A stretch of 64,000 nucleotides of DNA from Sphingomonas psychrotolerans (lineage in GTDB: Bacteria > Pseudomonadota > Alphaproteobacteria > Sphingomonadales > Sphingomonadaceae): positions 3,541,501 to 3,605,500 of the forward strand of contig NZ_CP024923.1 of NCBI RefSeq assembly GCF_002796605.1, given 5' to 3'. Shown piece after piece: positions 61,926 through 64,000 of this stretch. The first letter of the stretch is position 1. Every line of letters begins with the position of its first letter. The notes beneath the pieces are model-generated. The model was not told where the DNA came from. It did no database searches and worked only from the letters and a program-made list of their open reading frames with translations. Position numbers and translations under genes: made by a program.

Positions 61926-63236
61926 CTACTGCCTGCGCGGTCGAGAGGGATCGGTGATCGTCAGCTTCTCGGGATCGGTCCACGATTCGGTGACTTCGCC
62001 ACCCTCGATCTGCACCAGGCCCACGCGCCAGTAATAGATGCCGCCGGCCAGCCGCCGCAGGGTGAGCGTATCGTGTGCGAGTGCCACTTCGTCGACCATC
62101 AGCGCGCCTTGCGGCGTGTCACGCATCAGCTGGAAGCGATACCGGCGCGTGCCGCTGCCGGCCCCCGACCAGCGGAAGCGATATCCGTCCTCTCCGGCCT
62201 CGACACTGCCGTGGATCGAAGCGAGTCGGCGCGTGAAGCTATAGGCCTGGGCCATCCCCTCGAGCCCGCTGCGCGCGATCGCGGAGACCCGGACGAACAA
62301 ATTGCCGTTGGGGATGTCGGGCAGCGCGAACACCCCATCGTCGGAGAATTGCTCGGCGATATTGTCGATGAAGCCGGCATCGGATGCGATCACCACCCGG
62401 TAGCGGATCGCATCCGCCAGCTTGCGCGCGCGGAACGCCACGGCGTCGCGCGTCTGCAGCGGCGCCGGATCGTCGAGGTCCGGCGCGCCCAGCAATTTTT
62501 CGACGCGCGGTTCGCCGCCTTGATCGAGCGTGGCGCCGAAGCTGCGATCGAGGGCGAGCGCGGTGGGGGCTTCGGGCGCCGAAAAGGCGACGCTCCCGGC
62601 TAGAACCTCGGTGGCGGCCGTGCGGCCTGTTTCTTCGAAGGAGACGCGGAATTCGGTTCCGCGCACCGCGGTCATGCTGATCGGGGTACGGATGCGGTAT
62701 CTGCCGGAAGGTTGTTCCAGCGGCGTGACCCTCGTCTCCAGACGGCCCTTTTCCACGTCGATGCGATAGTCGATCGCGCCGGTGAGCAGAATCCGGCGCA
62801 GCTCGCGAATGCGCACGCGGCTCTGTGACGGGATCACCACTTGCGATCGGTCCGCCAGCATCAGCGTCGCGAAGCTGTTCCCGGCGGTGGCGATTTGGGT
62901 CCCCTCACCGACAATGGCTCCAGGCGAGGGTGAGATCGTCCTGCCGCCGATCGAAAGGCTGACCGTGCCGCGATAGCTGGCGAGGCGGGCGGGCTCCACC
63001 TTGAAGCGCAGCCACTGCCGGGGGATGCGCAATTGCCGGCCGACCGGAAGCCGCTTCGGATTGCGTATCCCGGCGAGCTTGAGCAGCGCCTGCCAACGGC
63101 GCTCCGGGACCAGAAAGCTGCGGCTCAGCCGCTCGAGCGTGTCGCCGCGCCGGATGACGTACGAAATCGTCTCGCTCTGGGCAGGCGGGGACGCAACGGC
63201 CGCGGTCTGGAGTGCGACCGCAAGAAACATGCTCAA
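61926..63236 (-). CDS. Secreted LysM-FecR domain protein
   Basis: 436 residues. Signal peptide to about 20, LysM peptidoglycan-binding unit (YVIRRGDTLERLSRSFLVPE ... LPVGRQLRIP), FecR domain (GAIVGEGTQIATAGNSFATLMLADRSQVVIPSQSRVRI; MTAVRGTEFRV) and fibronectin-like repeats at the end. Such FecR proteins often pair with CHASE2 kinases or adenylate cyclases as surface sensors. It overlaps the response regulator by 4 nt and ends 3 bp before the CHASE2 kinase gene. Confidence 0.93.
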   Translation of the reverse strand: MSMFLAVALQTAAVASPPAQSETISYVIRRGDTLERLSRSFLVPERRWQALLKLAGIRNPKRLPVGRQLRIPRQWLRFKVEPARLASYRGTVSLSIGGRTISPSPGAIVGEGTQIATAGNSFATLMLADRSQVVIPSQSRVRIRELRRILLTGAIDYRIDVEKGRLETRVTPLEQPSGRYRIRTPISMTAVRGTEFRVSFEETGRTAATEVLAGSVAFSAPEAPTALALDRSFGATLDQGGEPRVEKLLGAPDLDDPAPLQTRDAVAFRARKLADAIRYRVVIASDAGFIDNIAEQFSDDGVFALPDIPNGNLFVRVSAIARSGLEGMAQAYSFTRRLASIHGSVEAGEDGYRFRWSGAGSGTRRYRFQLMRDTPQGALMVDEVALAHDTLTLRRLAGGIYYWRVGLVQIEGGEVTESWTDPEKLTITDPSRPRRQ

Positions 63237-63928
63237 CTCTCTGCCCCGAAACGCTCCATGCGATAGCCATAACCGGAAATCGCCACGATGCGGTAGCCGT
63301 TCTCCGGAGTCAGCTTGAGCTTGGAGCGGATTCGCGACACGTGCATGTCGAGCGTTCGCGTCGAGAGGTCGGCGGCGCTCTGCCAGATCGTCTCCAGCAG
63401 ATAGCTTCTGGAAAGCGCGCGGTGCATGTTTTCGAATAGCGTGAGCGCGAGCTGGAACTCCTTCGCACTCAGCGCGACTTCCTCGTCCCCGACACTCACC
63501 CGTTCGGTCAGACGGTCGAAGCCATAGGAACCGAACTGTAATACCCGATCCTGCACGGCGGTGGGCATGGCGCGGCGAAGGACTGCCTGCACGCGCGCCA
63601 CGATCACCGTCGCGGTTTCGGGCTTCACGACATAGTCGTCGGCCCCCGCATGCAGCGCGGCGGCGACGTCGTCCTTGTCGGATCGGCTCGTCAGCATGAT
63701 GATCGCGGTTGCCCGCGAAACGGCGTCCCGGATCGAGCGCAGCAGCTCCATCCCCGAACTGTCGGGCAGATTCCAGTCGAGCAGGATCAAGTCGAAGGTT
63801 TGCCTGCGCAGCGCGGCCAAAAGCGCGGCGCCGGTGCGGAAGCTGATGCAGCTATGGTCCGCGGCGGCCAATGCTGCCGAAGCGAACTCGATCACGCTTT
63901 CATCGTCATCGACTACTGCGATTCGCAT
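63233..63928 (-). CDS. OmpR-type response regulator
   Basis: 231 residues. Receiver with phospho-Asp D51 (LILLDWNLPDSSGMELL), acid pair DDD at 7-9 and conserved Lys in VVKPE; C-terminal winged helix (LSAKEFQLALTLFENMHRALSRSYLLETIW, RTLDMHVSRIRSKL, YRIVAISGYGYRME). It heads the operon with the FecR and CHASE2 genes. 72 bp remain upstream of it to the window end. Confidence 0.95.
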   Translation of the reverse strand: MRIAVVDDDESVIEFASAALAAADHSCISFRTGAALLAALRRQTFDLILLDWNLPDSSGMELLRSIRDAVSRATAIIMLTSRSDKDDVAAALHAGADDYVVKPETATVIVARVQAVLRRAMPTAVQDRVLQFGSYGFDRLTERVSVGDEEVALSAKEFQLALTLFENMHRALSRSYLLETIWQSAADLSTRTLDMHVSRIRSKLKLTPENGYRIVAISGYGYRMERFGAES

Positions 63929-64000
63929 GCAGGGCCCTTGCGTGATCTCAATAGGGCTCAGCCATGAGCGCCCCAGCCCGGTGCCGTGGATCGGCGACGA

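Overview
The window is GC-rich chromosomal DNA, apparently from a sphingomonad (Sphingomonas or a close relative in the Alphaproteobacteria). The grounds are a crtY-crtI-crtB carotenoid operon, an EipA/DUF1134 protein, a TonB-dependent receptor next to a PepSY protein, many overlapping ATGA gene junctions, and a structural cluster in the gene order of the Rhodobacter capsulatus gene transfer agent (RcGTA). Species identity is inferred from gene content only. There is no CRISPR array, rRNA, integrase or intact insertion sequence.

Left part (1-31253): a leftward operon runs recQ, a DSP-like phosphatase, a small membrane protein, a sterol-desaturase-family hydroxylase and a GMC oxidoreductase cut by the window edge. 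It is divergent from a HerA-like ATPase. Next come an alpha/beta hydrolase, a GNAT protein and an Atm1-type ABC exporter. The leftward carotenoid operon crtY-crtI-LOG-crtB has 4-nt overlaps throughout, and crtB appears to start with CTG. A GST gene and a divergent TetR gene share an operator region. Housekeeping genes follow (queA, a secreted cyclophilin, coaD, a polyprenyl synthase that could feed the crt enzymes, xseB), then an aldehyde dehydrogenase, an acyl-CoA ligase with a palindrome at its start codon, a 7TMR-DISM diguanylate cyclase, a DUF418 protein, and a PepSY/TonB-receptor pair.

Central part (31483-49346): an RcGTA-like cluster in the canonical order (gp1-like protein, TerL, portal, DUF6127, protease, capsid, connector, gp7 to gp15, then a DUF2793 protein). 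Three things break the pattern. (i) Between terL and the portal gene lies an AT-rich insertion with a secreted avidin/streptavidin-family protein on the opposite strand, a spermidine-synthase-like protein and a small membrane protein. (ii) A pectate-lyase-fold, tailspike-like protein followed by a terminator-like hairpin sits between protease and capsid. (iii) The capsid gene carries an apparent 1-nt deletion. Palindromic intergenic repeats also interrupt the operon, and one supplies the ribosome binding site of gp12. The gp12 gene encodes a large N-terminal extension fused to a DUF2460 distal-tail domain.

Right part (49456-64000): a highly expressed-looking OmpA porin with a strong terminator, an alpha/beta hydrolase, ygfZ, dihydroorotase, a TonB-like protein, a hybrid histidine kinase with a duplicated PAS unit, eipA, tRNA-Ser(GCU), aquaporin Z, a roughly 750-bp stretch without a convincing gene, a lipoprotein, and a leftward three-gene signalling operon (OmpR-type regulator, LysM-FecR protein, CHASE2 histidine kinase).
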